Below, in pieces: positions 8,083-15,842 of a DNA stretch of 64,000 nucleotides (position 1 is its first letter; every line of letters starts with the position of its first letter). The position numbers were made by a program, and so were the translations under genes. The DNA comes from Amorphoplanes digitatis (GTDB lineage Bacteria > Actinomycetota > Actinomycetes > Mycobacteriales > Micromonosporaceae). The DNA lies in assembly GCF_014205335.1 (NCBI RefSeq), contig NZ_JACHNH010000001.1, positions 2,660,501 to 2,724,500 on the forward strand, read 5' to 3'. The notes beneath the pieces were generated by a model that was given only the letters and a program-made list of their open reading frames with translations, did not search any database and was not told where the DNA came from.

Positions 8083-9288
8083 ATGGCGCACTACCAGCGG
8101 GCCGGCAACATCCCGGCCAAACGTCACACCCAGCATCGCGACCCCGGCGGCAACCTCTACTACGAGGAGCTGATGGGCGAGGAGGGCTTCTCCTCCGACT
8201 CGTCGCTGCTGTACCACCGGCACGTGCCCTCGGCCATCGTCGACGCGCGCGCCTGGGACCTGCCCGACCTGGCGACCGTGGCGAACCAGCCGTTGCTGCC
8301 CCGGCACCTGAGGCTGCACGAGCTCTTCGGCGACCAGGACTGGAAGTCGCGGGACGCGGTGCGCGACCGGCGCCTGGTCCTGGGCAACGCCGACGTCCGG
8401 ATCGCCTACGTCGTGGCCGGCGAGGCGTCGCCGCTGTACCGCAACGCCACCGGCGACGAATGCGTGTACGTCGAGTCCGGCGGCGGCACCGTGGAGACGA
8501 TCTTCGGTGACCTCGAGGTCGGCTTCGGCGATTACGTGATCATTCCGCGGGCGACCACCCACCGCTGGGTGCCGGCCGGGCACGAGCCGCTGCGCCTGTA
8601 TGTCATCGAGGCCAACAGCCACATCGCCCCGCCCAAGCGGTACCTGTCGCGCTACGGCCAGTTCCTGGAGCACTCGCCGTACTGCGAGCGCGACCTGCGC
8701 ACCCCGGGGGACCTGCGCACGGTGGACGCGCAGGACGTCGAGGTGTACATCAAGCACCGAGGCGACGGCCCGGCCGGGCTCGCCGGCACCGTGCACGTGC
8801 TGCCCGACCACCCCTTCGACGTGGTCGGGTGGGACGGCTGCCTGTACCCGTACGCGTTCAACATCGCCGATTTCGAGCCGATCACCGGCCGGGTGCACCA
8901 GCCTCCGCCGGTGCACCAGGTCTTCGAGGGCACCAACTTCGTCGTCTGCAACTTCGTGCCGCGCAAGGTCGACTACCACCCCCTGTCCGTGCCGGTGCCC
9001 TACTACCACTCCAACGTGGACAGCGACGAGGTCATGTTCTACGTCGGCGGCGACTACGAGGCCCGCAAGGGCTCCGGGATCAACGTCGGCTCCATCTCGC
9101 TGCACCCCGGCGGCTACTCGCACGGCCCGCAGCCGAGCGCCATCGAGGCCAGCCTCGGCGCGGAACGCTTCGACGAGCTCGCCGTCATGGTCGACACCTT
9201 CCGGCCGCTCGGCCTCGGCGAGGCCGGCCGGGCCTGCGACGACGGAAAGTACGCCTGGACCTGGGCCGGACGGGGGCCGAACACGTGA
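8083..9288 (+). CDS. hmgA: Homogentisate 1,2-dioxygenase family protein
   Basis: This 401-residue ring-cleaving Fe(II) dioxygenase converts homogentisate, from tyrosine/phenylalanine breakdown, to maleylacetoacetate. Family phrases include 'PFDVVGWDGCLYPYAFN', 'ITGRVHQPPPVHQVFE' and 'FVVCNFVPRKVDYHP'. Probable iron ligands are His309 ('YYHSN'), Glu316 ('DSDEV') and His347 ('SHGPQP'). It is shorter than the roughly 440-residue proteobacterial and animal enzymes and belongs to an actinobacterial subtype. ATG 8083 follows GGAGG; open sequence upstream is unlike the family. The stop overlaps the next gene by four bases. Fumarylacetoacetase lies two genes on, which supports the pathway. Confidence 0.92.
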   Translation: MAHYQRAGNIPAKRHTQHRDPGGNLYYEELMGEEGFSSDSSLLYHRHVPSAIVDARAWDLPDLATVANQPLLPRHLRLHELFGDQDWKSRDAVRDRRLVLGNADVRIAYVVAGEASPLYRNATGDECVYVESGGGTVETIFGDLEVGFGDYVIIPRATTHRWVPAGHEPLRLYVIEANSHIAPPKRYLSRYGQFLEHSPYCERDLRTPGDLRTVDAQDVEVYIKHRGDGPAGLAGTVHVLPDHPFDVVGWDGCLYPYAFNIADFEPITGRVHQPPPVHQVFEGTNFVVCNFVPRKVDYHPLSVPVPYYHSNVDSDEVMFYVGGDYEARKGSGINVGSISLHPGGYSHGPQPSAIEASLGAERFDELAVMVDTFRPLGLGEAGRACDDGKYAWTWAGRGPNT

Positions 9289-10130
9289 CCGCGACCCGGA
9301 CCGCGCCGGCCCGGCTCTTCCTCGGCCTGCTCGACGACGCCGCCGTCTTCCCGCCCGGCAACGTGCCCATCCCCGAGGCCGTTCCGGCGCACCGCGAGCG
9401 CCGGTCGACGCCGCTGGCGCCGCTGCTCGGGCCGTTCATCTGCTCCCTGCCGCGCTGGGCGGAGCTGACGGCGGCGCTGCCCGACGGTTCCCCGCTGCCG
9501 GTCTCGCTCACCCTCCCCGGCGGCACCGAGGACGTGCCCGCCGCGATGGCGCTGGCGCGCGCGGAGCCCCGGGTGAGCCTGGTGGCCCTCGAAGTGCCGG
9601 CGACCGCCGCCGGGCTGGACGACCTGGTGTACACCCTCGACCGGCAGGTGCCCCCGGAGGTGAACACCTACGTCGAGCTGCCCTGGGCCGACGTCACGGC
9701 GGCAACGGTCGCCACGCTCGCCGGCGCCGGCCTGCGCCTGAAGATCCGTACCGGCGGCGTGGTCGCGGCGGCGTTCCCCGGCGAGCGGCAGCTCGCCGGC
9801 GTCCTGGAGACGGCGGTGCGGGGCGGGCTCGCGTACAAGCTCACCGCCGGCCTGCACGACCCGATCCGGCACCGGGATCCGGCCACCGGCTTCGAACACC
9901 ACGGATACCTGAACGTGCTCCTCGCGACCGCCCGCGCCCTGACGGGCGGCGCCGTCGACGCGGCGCTGGCCGACCACGACGGCGCGCGGGTGGCGGCCGC
10001 GGTCGCCGCGATCGACGACCCGCTGGCCGAGCGGGTACGCCACCACTTCGTCAGCTTCGGCACGTGCAGCATCACCGAGCCGGTCGACGGCCTGCTGCGC
10101 CACGGACTTCTCCCGGAGGACCCACGTTGA
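9285..10130 (+). CDS. Conserved-looking protein of unknown function in the homogentisate operon
   Basis: This 281-residue soluble protein starts at GTG 9285, overlapping the dioxygenase stop (GTGA). It ends in a four-base overlap with the next gene, so it is translationally locked between two catabolic enzymes. It opens 'RLFLGLLDDAAVFPPGNVPIPEAV', has alternating beta-alpha stretches ('VNTYVELPWADVTAATVATL', 'LRLKIRTGG'), and ends with 'GFEHHGYLNVLLATARALTGG' and 'VSFGTCSITEPV'. A barrel-like enzyme or auxiliary fold is possible. I do not recognise a named family. A role in maleylacetoacetate isomerisation would be attractive because no isomerase is seen beside it, but that is speculation. 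Confidence 0.75.
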   Translation: MTATRTAPARLFLGLLDDAAVFPPGNVPIPEAVPAHRERRSTPLAPLLGPFICSLPRWAELTAALPDGSPLPVSLTLPGGTEDVPAAMALARAEPRVSLVALEVPATAAGLDDLVYTLDRQVPPEVNTYVELPWADVTAATVATLAGAGLRLKIRTGGVVAAAFPGERQLAGVLETAVRGGLAYKLTAGLHDPIRHRDPATGFEHHGYLNVLLATARALTGGAVDAALADHDGARVAAAVAAIDDPLAERVRHHFVSFGTCSITEPVDGLLRHGLLPEDPR

Positions 10131-11368
10131 CCACCGTCTCGGCCGCCACCTGGCTCGACGTTCCGGCGGACCATCCGTTCGGCATCGCCACCCTGCCCTA
10201 CGGGGTCTTCGGCACGGCGTCCGATCCGGACCCCAGGGTGGGAGTCGCGATCAGTGACTTGATCCTCGACCTGGCGCCGGCCGTACGGGTACTGGCGCCG
10301 GAGCTCGCGCCCGCCGTCGCGGGACCGTCGCTGGACACCCTGCTGGCCGCCGGGCCGCGGGCCTGGTCGCGGGTGCGCGCCCTGGTGACCACCTGGCTCA
10401 CCGACGCCGGCTACTCCGACCGGCTCGCCCCGCACCTGGTACCCGCGCGGGACGCCGTCATGCACCTGCCGTTCACGGTCGCCGACTACGTCGACTTCTA
10501 CGCCTCCGAGCAGCACGCGACGAACCTCGGCCGGATGTTCCGCCCCGGCCAGGACCCGCTCACCCCGAACTGGAAGCACCTGCCGATCGGCTACCACGGC
10601 CGCGCCGGCACCGTGGTCGGCTCCGGCACCGACGTCGTACGCCCCAGCGGCCAGCGCCGCGGCGCCGACGGCGAGATCACCTTCGGCCCGTCGGCGCGCC
10701 TGGACATCGAGGCCGAGCTGGGCTTCGTCGTCGGAACCCCGTCGCGGCTGGGCGCGCCCGTCGACCTCGCCCGGTTCGACGAGCACGTCTTCGGGGCCTG
10801 CCTGGTCAACGACTGGTCCGCCCGCGACATCCAGGCCTGGGAGTACGTTCCCCTCGGCCCCTTCCTCGGCAAGTCCTTCGCCACCTCCGTCTCGCCCTGG
10901 ATCGTGCCGCTGGCCGCGCTCGAACCGGCCCGGGTGCCGCCGCCGGCCCGCACCGTGCCGCTGCTGCCGTACCTCGACGACGCGGCAACGCCGCCGTGGG
11001 GGCTGGACGTCCGGCTCGAGGTGCGGCTCAACGGCCACGTCGTCTCCCGCCCGAGGTTCGAGGGCATGTACTGGACCCCCGCACAGATGCTGGCGCACCT
11101 GACCGCCAACGGCGCGTCGCTGCGCACCGGTGACCTCTACGCCTCCGGCACGATCAGCGGCGAGCGCCCCGACCAGCGCGGCTCGCTCATCGAGCTGTCG
11201 TGGGGCGGCGCCGAGCCGCTGCGGCTGCCGGACGGAACGACCCGGACCTTCCTCGAGGACGGCGACGAGGTCGTGATCAGCGCGAGCGCGCCCGGCGCGG
11301 ACGGCGCCGTCATCGGCTTCGGCGAGGTCCGCGGCCGCATCCTGCCCGCACACCAGGCGCCTCGTTGA
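10127..11368 (+). CDS. fahA: Fumarylacetoacetase
   Basis: This 413-residue enzyme performs the last step of tyrosine breakdown, splitting fumarylacetoacetate to fumarate and acetoacetate. The N-terminal FAH beta-barrel (about 1-100) begins 'TWLDVPADHPFGIATLPYGVF'. The catalytic domain has 'DYVDFYASEQHATNLGRMF' (metal Asp and catalytic His), 'DIEAELGFVVG' (metal Glu pair) and 'VNDWSARDIQAWEYVPLGPF'. The start is TTG 10127 inside TTGA, overlapping the upstream stop by four bases and preceded by CGGAGGA. It is cytoplasmic and the last gene of the three-gene operon. Confidence 0.93.
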   Translation: MTTVSAATWLDVPADHPFGIATLPYGVFGTASDPDPRVGVAISDLILDLAPAVRVLAPELAPAVAGPSLDTLLAAGPRAWSRVRALVTTWLTDAGYSDRLAPHLVPARDAVMHLPFTVADYVDFYASEQHATNLGRMFRPGQDPLTPNWKHLPIGYHGRAGTVVGSGTDVVRPSGQRRGADGEITFGPSARLDIEAELGFVVGTPSRLGAPVDLARFDEHVFGACLVNDWSARDIQAWEYVPLGPFLGKSFATSVSPWIVPLAALEPARVPPPARTVPLLPYLDDAATPPWGLDVRLEVRLNGHVVSRPRFEGMYWTPAQMLAHLTANGASLRTGDLYASGTISGERPDQRGSLIELSWGGAEPLRLPDGTTRTFLEDGDEVVISASAPGADGAVIGFGEVRGRILPAHQAPR

Positions 11369-11409
11369 CGCAGGCCGGTGGTGCGGCGCGCCGCCGATAA
11401 CCTGACAGG

Positions 11410-14400
11410 ATGCGGCGAGAGCCATCGTTCACCTTCCGCGGCGCCCTACGCATCCTCGGCCGGACCGAGACTCCGCTCATCGACAAGCTCGACAGCCTGC
11501 TGGGCGGGGTGATCCTCGCGGCGGGCATCGGCACCGGCCTCGCCGCGGTCGGCGGGCCGGCCGGCGCGGCGGTCCTGGCGCCGGTGTGGCAGTGGGTCGA
11601 CCAGAAGAACGAGGCCGGCGGCATCCTGCGCAAGCTGGTCGGGCGATTCGGCTTCCGGATCAACGGGGCGGCCGGGCTCGAGCGGCGGCAGCTCATCGCC
11701 GCGGCGCACAGCACGATCGCGGTCGCCGCCTACTTCGAGGCCCTGCACGCGGCGATCGCCGGCGCCGGGCTCGGCGGGCTGAAGCTGAGCGCCAAGGAGC
11801 GCGAGAAGATCGCCCTCGGCGCCGTCCCCGGCCAGGCCGCGTCGCTTGTCGAGCGGCTCTACTCGAGCGAGATCCCGGCGCCGTCCGCGACCCGGGGCTA
11901 CGCCGAGAACGTGTCCCGGATCGAGGAGTGGATCGGTGACCTCCACAAGTCGACGATGGACTTCATGGAGTCGCTCGACCTCCTCCGGCTGATCGAGCGG
12001 CAGATGCATCCGATCGTCCGGCAGGCCACGCGGCGGTACCAGACCTACTACATCGACCTCGCCGCCGCCGTACCGGAATTCAAGATCTGGTCTGATCTCG
12101 ACGAACACGCGGCGACCCGCCGCACGGTGGAGACCTCGTTCCAGGAGCTCAGGACGCTGCTCGCCGGCCTGGGCGGTAACGCCGAGCGGACGCCGACGGC
12201 GGCGCAGGTGCTGGACCGGGCCAACACCGGCCGGCTGCGCGATCCCGTGGTGTCGACGAGCGTTCCCTGGCCGGAAGCCACCTTCCGGTTTCCCAACGTC
12301 GGCGAACTATTCGTCCCGCCCGGATTCCGGATCTGCGTCTTCGACCCGGCGACCCGGGCCTCCGACGACGACTGGTGGTCCGGCCTGCCGCTGCACCATC
12401 ACCTGGCCGACCGGCTCGCCGCGCACCTGCTGTCCACCCACGCCACCCAGGTGCCGCTGCTGCTGCTCGGCCACCCCGGCGCGGGCAAGTCGATGCTGAC
12501 GAAGATGCTGGCCGCGAGCCTGCCGTCGGCCGGGTACGCCACGGTGAGCATTCCGCTGCGTGCCGTGCGCGCGCACGCCTCCATCCTCGACCAGATCCAG
12601 GAGGGTCTCGACCTGGCCACCCACCGCCGGCTCAGCTGGGCACAGCTCGCCGACGAGACCGCGGACCGGATGCGGGTGGTGCTGCTGGACGGCCTGGACG
12701 AGCTGCTGCTTGCCGCGAACCTCGACCGGACCGGCTACCTGCAGGAGATCGCGCGGTTCCAGGAGGTGGAGGCCGATCAGGACCGCCCGGTCGCGGTCAT
12801 CGTCACCTCGCGGACCGTGGTGGCGGACCGCGTCGACATCCCGTCCGGAACCCCGATCCTGAAGCTCGCCGAGTTCGACGACGACCAGATCGGGCAGTGG
12901 ATCACCCGGTGGGACGACGCGACACCCGGCCTGGCGACCGCGCCGCACACCCGCCGGCTCACCCGGCAGGAGTCGCTGCGGCAGCCGCACCTGGCGCGGC
13001 AGCCGCTGCTGCTGATGCTGCTCGCCCTCTACGTGAGCGGCCCGGGCGCACCCGAACTCGACACGGTCTCCTCGCAGGCCATCCTCTACACCCAGTTGTT
13101 CACCCGGTTCGCGGGCCGGGAGACCACCAAGGAGATCCGGCGGACGCTGCTGCGCGAGGAGGCAAGGGCGGCGATCGAGGCCTCGATCGACCGGCTCAGC
13201 ATCGCGGCGCTGGCGATGTTCAACCGCGGCCGCCAGCACGTCGGCGCGACCGAGCTGGGCCACGACATCGAGGCGCTGACCGGCGGTTCCGAGGAGCGCC
13301 GGCTCAAGGAGGCGGGTCAGCGGCTGCTGGCGGAGTTCTTCTTCATCCACGCCTCCGAGGCCACCCTGACCGGCGACACCACCGAGCGGTCGTACGAGTT
13401 CCTGCACGCCACCTTCGGCGAGTACCTGGTGGCCCGGAAGATCATCGAGGTGCTGCGGGACATGGCCGACGCCGCCTACAACGGGCGCCGGCGGCGCGAC
13501 CCCGACGACGACCTGCTGCACGCCGTGCTCTCGCACCAGGCGCTGGCCACGCAGAAACCCATCCTCCAGTTCGCCAACCAGTTCTTCCGCACCCTCCCGG
13601 AGCTGGAACGCGCCCAGATCACCGAGGTCGTCGAGTTCCTCATCGGCCGATGGCGCACCCGGCCCTCCTCGGAGCGGTACCGCTCCTACCGGCCCATGCC
13701 GTTCGACCAGCTACGGCAGCTGGCCGCATACTCCGCCAACCTGCTCGTGCTGCGCCTGAACCTCACCCCCGACGGACGGTTGACCAGGTCACCGCAGCTG
13801 ACCCAGGACTGGCCGTCGCTTGTCGCGCTCTGGAACGCGGGCCTCGACCCGGACGCCTGGCTGGCGACGCTCGGCGCGATGACGCTTGACCGCCGGGACG
13901 GCACGATCCGCACCGGGCCGCCCGGCCACGGACACAACTTCCCGGAGTTCGACAGCGCCCGCCTGATCGGGAACCACCGGATAGCCGGCCAGCTGGGCCT
14001 CGGCGCGGCCGTCCTGCACGGCGTCCGGGACGTGTTCACCGCCGAGAACTGGCGGCTGATGATGCAGAGCTGGCTCATCCCGGCGATCGCCTTCGGCGAG
14101 TGGGACCGCGTCGTGGTCACCGCGCCGCCGCCCCGGACGACCGAGACGGATCGGCGGGAGATCGCCGGGCTGCTCGGCTGTCTGCTGCGGATGCGGGTGT
14201 CGGGCCTGCGGATCTCGGAGGCCGAGGCGATCGTCGGCCTGCTGCTGACGCTCGACGACGCGCCCGACCCGCTCACCCTGGCCCTCGCGGTCTGCGAGCA
14301 TCCCAAGCTGCTGGTGCATGTTCCGGCGCTCGCCAACGCCAGGCTCTACCGCGGGAGCCCCGCCGTCGCCCTCATGCTGTACGGCGCGCAGGAGCGGGTC

Positions 14401-14550
14401 GCTCCCGGCGACCGCGCGCAGTGGCAGGACCTGTATCACGCGGTCGGGTCGGCGGCCGGCGCCCAGCCCGACCGCGGGCGCATCGACTCCCGGGAGGCGG
14501 GCCTGCTCATGCTTCAGGTCGCGCCCGGCAAGGACTCGCCCCGCCGCTGA
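11410..14550 (+). CDS. NACHT-domain NTPase, bacterial NLR-like (possible antiphage defence)
   Basis: This is a large 1046-residue STAND-type ATPase. The N-terminus ('ALRILGRTETPLIDKLDSLL' plus a helical stretch to about 250) resembles the NACHT N-terminal helical modules of actinobacterial proteins. The NTPase has Walker A 'GHPGAGKS' at 354-361 and Walker B 'VVLLDGLDEL' with acidic residues at 427-431. 'VIVTSRTVV' and a winged-helix-like stretch with 'YEFLHATFGEYLVARKI' follow. The last 350 residues look alpha-helical with no clear repeat and are the likely sensor. NACHT proteins of this type include single-gene antiphage systems. No TIR, nuclease or protease domain is seen, so the effector would be the helical N-terminus. 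The next gene on this strand is unrelated. Confidence 0.85.
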   Translation: MRREPSFTFRGALRILGRTETPLIDKLDSLLGGVILAAGIGTGLAAVGGPAGAAVLAPVWQWVDQKNEAGGILRKLVGRFGFRINGAAGLERRQLIAAAHSTIAVAAYFEALHAAIAGAGLGGLKLSAKEREKIALGAVPGQAASLVERLYSSEIPAPSATRGYAENVSRIEEWIGDLHKSTMDFMESLDLLRLIERQMHPIVRQATRRYQTYYIDLAAAVPEFKIWSDLDEHAATRRTVETSFQELRTLLAGLGGNAERTPTAAQVLDRANTGRLRDPVVSTSVPWPEATFRFPNVGELFVPPGFRICVFDPATRASDDDWWSGLPLHHHLADRLAAHLLSTHATQVPLLLLGHPGAGKSMLTKMLAASLPSAGYATVSIPLRAVRAHASILDQIQEGLDLATHRRLSWAQLADETADRMRVVLLDGLDELLLAANLDRTGYLQEIARFQEVEADQDRPVAVIVTSRTVVADRVDIPSGTPILKLAEFDDDQIGQWITRWDDATPGLATAPHTRRLTRQESLRQPHLARQPLLLMLLALYVSGPGAPELDTVSSQAILYTQLFTRFAGRETTKEIRRTLLREEARAAIEASIDRLSIAALAMFNRGRQHVGATELGHDIEALTGGSEERRLKEAGQRLLAEFFFIHASEATLTGDTTERSYEFLHATFGEYLVARKIIEVLRDMADAAYNGRRRRDPDDDLLHAVLSHQALATQKPILQFANQFFRTLPELERAQITEVVEFLIGRWRTRPSSERYRSYRPMPFDQLRQLAAYSANLLVLRLNLTPDGRLTRSPQLTQDWPSLVALWNAGLDPDAWLATLGAMTLDRRDGTIRTGPPGHGHNFPEFDSARLIGNHRIAGQLGLGAAVLHGVRDVFTAENWRLMMQSWLIPAIAFGEWDRVVVTAPPPRTTETDRREIAGLLGCLLRMRVSGLRISEAEAIVGLLLTLDDAPDPLTLALAVCEHPKLLVHVPALANARLYRGSPAVALMLYGAQERVAPGDRAQWQDLYHAVGSAAGAQPDRGRIDSREAGLLMLQVAPGKDSPRR

Positions 14551-14905
14551 GCCGGCCGCCGTTCACGTGCTTCGCGTACGCGTCGTTGGACCGGACCTCG
14601 TAGGTCAGCCGCCTGGCGAACGTGAGGTCCGCGACGTCGGGCGCCCAGAACGCGATCTCGGCGGCCAGGTCGGGCGCCTGCGCCGCCAGCGGCGCCGCGG
14701 CCGTCGCCGAGACGTAGCTGCCCGGTGCCCGCAGCTTCTCGACGTGGCAGACCCACTGCCACGTCCGGCCGATGACGGCCCGCAGATCAAGATCAAACCA
14801 CATCGGATCCGTGTACGCGGCCGCGTGCAGCGACATCGACCGCGCGGGATCGGCGTCGTAGCCGGCGGCGATGTCCCGGACGTCGTGCTCGTTCACCGCC
14901 GCCAT
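14507..14905 (-). pseudogene. Rieske-type ring-hydroxylating oxygenase alpha subunit, internally deleted and truncated
   Basis: It reads leftward from ATG 14905 for 132 residues, against roughly 350-400 in the family. Residues 1-68 match the N-terminus of choline-monooxygenase/Rieske alpha subunits ('MWFDLDLRAVIGRTWQWVCHVEKL', shown in two parts: MWFDLDLRAVIG and RTWQWVCHVEKL). The reading then jumps to 'PLAAQAPDLAAEIAFWAPDV' and 'LTFARRLTYEVRSN', which normally follow the [2Fe-2S] domain. The C-x-H and C-x2-H cluster ligands are missing. After residue about 107 the family match stops, with no mononuclear-iron domain. It cannot be an active oxygenase. Its 3' end overlaps the end of the NACHT gene by 44 bp. 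Confidence 0.75.
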
Positions 14906-14995
14906 GCACCGAAGGCTATCAACGTGTTCTAAAACAACCCCGGCTGCACGCCCGGCTTCTTCGGCTGACGTTCCTGTCCGATTCTGTAAGACTTG

Positions 14996-15029
14996 CCTGC
15001 CGTGGTGGCCGATCGGTCGCCACGGCAGG
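14996..15029 (+). promoter_or_regulatory. Strong inverted repeat just before the SufR-like gene
   Basis: Arms CCTGCCGTGG and CCACGGCAGG (10 bp, perfect) enclose 14 bases containing the palindrome CCGATCGG. As RNA the stem extends to 17 pairs with two G-U wobbles and no unpaired bases before the loop. It ends 9 bases before ATG 15039, so it could be an autoregulatory operator or a hairpin masking the ribosome site. Confidence 0.6.
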
Positions 15030-15038
15030 GGGGTCGAG

Positions 15039-15740
15039 ATGTCCGACGAGTTCGCCGCCGACGTGGCCGGCATCGCCGCCCTCGGCGAGCCGGTGCGCCG
15101 CTCCCTGTACCGCTACGTCATCGCGCAGGACCGGCCGGTCAGTCGGGAGGACGCGGCCGTCGGCGTGGGGGTGGCGCACCACGCCGCGAAGTTCCACCTC
15201 GACCGGCTGGCGGCGGACGGCCTGCTCGACGTCGAGTACCGGCGGCCGCCCGGCCGCTCCGGCCCGGGCGCCGGGCGCCCCACCAAGCTGTACCGCCGCG
15301 GCGCCCGCGAGATCACGGTCAGCCTGCCCGAGCGCCGCTACGACCTCGCCGGCCAGGTGATGGCCGAGGCGCTCACCCTCGCCGCCCGCGACGCGCTGCC
15401 CGTCGGCGAGACCCTGCGCGACGCGGCCCGCTCGGCCGGGCACCGCCTCGCCGAGACCGCCGAGCCGGGCACCGCCTCGCCGCGGCAGGCGGTCAGCGAC
15501 CTGCTGGCCCGGTACGGCTACGAGCCGCGGGCCACCGGCGACGACGTGGTCCTGGCGAACTGCCCCTTCCACCACCTCGCGCAGACGCACACCGAACTGG
15601 TCTGCGGCATGAACCTCGACCTCATCGACGGCGTCCTCGACCGGCTCTGCCCCGGCCGGATGCGGGCCCGCCTGGACCCGGGGCCGAACCACTGCTGCGT
15701 CGCCATCAGCGACATTCCGTCGCCCGCGGCAGGCGAATGA
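15039..15740 (+). CDS. SufR-like helix-turn-helix regulator with four spaced cysteines
   Basis: This 233-residue predicted regulator has an ArsR/DeoR-type winged helix ('GEPVRRSLYRYVIAQDRPVS', 'AHHAAKFHLDRLAADGLLDV') and a wing with 'GRPTKLYRR'. The C-terminal half has Cys175, Cys189, Cys204 and Cys219-Cys220, i.e. C-x13-C-x14-C-x14-CC. This is close to the spacing of the iron-sulfur ligands of SufR, so it may sense Fe-S or redox status. No suf genes are in view. Its only iron-sulfur neighbour is the divergent Rieske remnant, which it may once have controlled. ATG 15039 follows GGGGGTCGAG. Confidence 0.8.
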   Translation: MSDEFAADVAGIAALGEPVRRSLYRYVIAQDRPVSREDAAVGVGVAHHAAKFHLDRLAADGLLDVEYRRPPGRSGPGAGRPTKLYRRGAREITVSLPERRYDLAGQVMAEALTLAARDALPVGETLRDAARSAGHRLAETAEPGTASPRQAVSDLLARYGYEPRATGDDVVLANCPFHHLAQTHTELVCGMNLDLIDGVLDRLCPGRMRARLDPGPNHCCVAISDIPSPAAGE

Positions 15741-15842
15741 AATTCAAGTACGGCCGAATTTCGTCATGGAGCAGGCCGTCCGGTCTCGATGAACTGACGA
15801 TCACGGACAGTGCGGGCGGCGGGATGGTCCTATGGTGACTCC

